Shown: in pieces, positions 31,020-31,925 of the stretch | Layout: the number at the start of each line of letters is the position of its first letter | Numbering within the stretch: position 1 is the stretch's first letter | Origin: Euryarchaeota archaeon UBA58 | GTDB lineage: Archaea; Thermoplasmatota; Poseidoniia; Poseidoniales; Thalassarchaeaceae | Assembly: GCA_002498525.1 (NCBI GenBank) | Contig: DAHR01000014.1 | Location: 1 to 31,925 of the forward strand | Length of the DNA: 31,925 nucleotides | Direction of reading: 5' to 3' | Notes under the pieces: model-generated | Database searches by the model: none | Told to the model about the DNA's origin: nothing | The model's input: only the letters and a program-made list of their open reading frames with translations | Translations under genes and position numbers: made by a program

Positions 31020-31751
31020 ATGGCTGAAACGCTGCCAGTTCACGTGACTGTGGTCATTCCGACTCGAAATGAAGAAGCAGCTATCGTCCAAACGATTCGC
31101 TCAGTTCCTAATGATGGTTGGTGCGAAACGCTGGACTTCCTCATCATCGATGGAAACTCGACCGACCGCACTCGCGAATTGGCTGAGCAAGAAGGCGCAA
31201 CCGTTTATCTCGAGCCGCGCAAGGGCTACGGACGCGCTTACAAAACCGGATTCGCGATGGCGCCCGGCGAGATCATCATCACCATGGATGCAGATTGCAC
31301 TTACCCTGGAGAAGAAGTTCCGGCTCTAGTCAAGAAACTCCTCGATGAAGACCTTCAGTGGATTACCTGCGACCGCCTTCGCCGTGCAGAAGAGGGCTCA
31401 ATGCCAGGAATCCACGGTTTTGGTAATTGGGTTCTGAGCACTACTGCGAGCCTGCTCTACTGGTATGGCCTGCACGATTCACAGAGTGGGATGTGGGTTT
31501 TCCACAAGTCGATTTTCGAGGACGAGAGCGTTCGACCGAAGCACGATGGAATGCCGCTCTCACAAGAATTCAAGATACGCGCTCGACGCTACTTGGGCAA
31601 AAAGAAGACTACTGAAGTCAGCGTTCCCTACCGACCGAGAGTTGGAGAGGCTGAGATCAACACTTGGGGAGACGGCCTGCTCAACCTGCGCTTCCTCTTC
31701 ACCCACAGGCTCGGCCTAACCCGCCAACTTACCCCTTGGGGACCCGAGTAA
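31020..31751 (+). CDS. Glycosyltransferase, GT2 family
   Basis: Inverting GT-A enzyme, resembling dolichol-phosphate-sugar synthases. 243 residues from the ATG at 31020; a TTG nine codons upstream extends the frame but its residues are unlike the family. N-terminal VTVVIPTRNEEAAIVQTI, LIIDGNSTDRTRELA, the DxD-type MDADCTYP, and QSGMWVFHKSIF near the acceptor site. The C-terminus has no obvious membrane helix pair, so it is likely peripheral. The spacer before it holds an AT-rich CATAATTCAT, about 37 bp upstream. Convergent with the short-chain dehydrogenase fragment. Confidence 0.9.
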   Translation: MAETLPVHVTVVIPTRNEEAAIVQTIRSVPNDGWCETLDFLIIDGNSTDRTRELAEQEGATVYLEPRKGYGRAYKTGFAMAPGEIIITMDADCTYPGEEVPALVKKLLDEDLQWITCDRLRRAEEGSMPGIHGFGNWVLSTTASLLYWYGLHDSQSGMWVFHKSIFEDESVRPKHDGMPLSQEFKIRARRYLGKKKTTEVSVPYRPRVGEAEINTWGDGLLNLRFLFTHRLGLTRQLTPWGPE

Positions 31752-31777
31752 TCCCAACTCAATGGGTACCCTTTGAT

Positions 31778-31925
31778 TCAGGGAATCAAACGTCCTTCCA
31801 TTCCGCCAGCGACCTCGATAACCTGACCCGTGATGTGTCCAGATATCTCGTCTGAAGCTAGCATGACCACAGCCTTAGCCACATCCTCAGGGGTCGCGAG
31901 TTTCTTCAGCGCCATCGTCGCAGTT
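31778..31925 (-). CDS. C-terminal end of a short-chain dehydrogenase/reductase (5' part off the window)
   Basis: The minus-strand frame is open from the right edge to a TGA at 31778-31780; about 48 codons. Translation: KKLATPEDVAKAVVMLASDE, then ISGHITGQVIEVAGGMEGRL, IP. This is the usual SDR ending (PEDVA.AV.FLASD..SGHITGQ.I.V.GG), as in FabG-type 3-oxoacyl reductases. The Rossmann start and YxxxK active site lie outside the window, so the substrate class cannot be given. Confidence 0.85.
   Translation of the reverse strand, partial: TATMALKKLATPEDVAKAVVMLASDEISGHITGQVIEVAGGMEGRLIP

Overview
The window reads as chromosomal DNA of an archaeon, most likely a marine euryarchaeote of the Marine Group II / Poseidoniales type. 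The archaeal markers are seen directly: an RNA polymerase subunit K (Rpo6) gene, a Hel308 helicase, RadA, a Cgi121-like KEOPS subunit, and an initiator tRNA-Met with an A1:U72 pair. They sit among bacterial-looking metabolic genes (tryptophan 2,3-dioxygenase, dihydroorotase of the DxQVHFREPG type, thiamine pyrophosphokinase) and a giant secreted subtilase with TSP3/MopE-like repeats. Heme O and heme A synthases imply aerobic respiration with an a-type oxidase. The Marine Group II assignment is an inference from gene content. I saw no insertion sequence, phage gene, CRISPR array, plasmid origin or rRNA.

Layout. 1-3.0 kb: a GNAT acetyltransferase (cut by the left edge) divergent from kynA and a thiolase. 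3.0-7.0 kb: rpoK, ctaA, ctaB, then an isopropylmalate/homocitrate-synthase-like enzyme; the ctaB leader holds two mutually exclusive hairpins. 7.0-10.8 kb: a 1255-residue kexin-like protease with an exact 94-residue supermodule, a C-terminal membrane anchor and a cytoplasmic tail. 10.9-12.9 kb: a convergent AstE/aspartoacylase-family hydrolase, divergent from a hotdog thioesterase. 12.9-19.5 kb: a close-packed rightward run of hel308, Cgi121-like, small zinc protein, oligoendopeptidase F and an MFS transporter, overlapping the convergent radA by 11 bp.

20.5-22.3 kb: a 454-bp gene-poor stretch with the radA promoter region, an inverted repeat and the initiator tRNA-Met, then pyrC. 22.3-26.8 kb (leftward): a beta-propeller lipoprotein, a possible small membrane protein, protein-L-isoaspartate methyltransferase, and a membrane-anchored double winged-helix regulator. 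26.9-28.5 kb (rightward): an M29-like protein with degenerate metal ligands, directly followed by thiamine pyrophosphokinase. 28.6-31.9 kb: an AI-2E family transporter and a GT4 glycosyltransferase (leftward), a GT2 glycosyltransferase (rightward), and the C-terminal end of a short-chain dehydrogenase cut by the right edge.

The most promising unexplained signals are regulatory. A 16-bp element (14/16 identical, with TTCACTTTCAA exact) lies 64-73 bp upstream of both hel308 and radA, which suggests a shared control of DNA-repair genes. Two leaders carry three tandem short repeats with a 16-18 bp period. Three palindromes of the form 7 bp - WWW - 7 bp centred on CCC/GGG lie just upstream of start codons. 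None of these is explained by the annotated genes.
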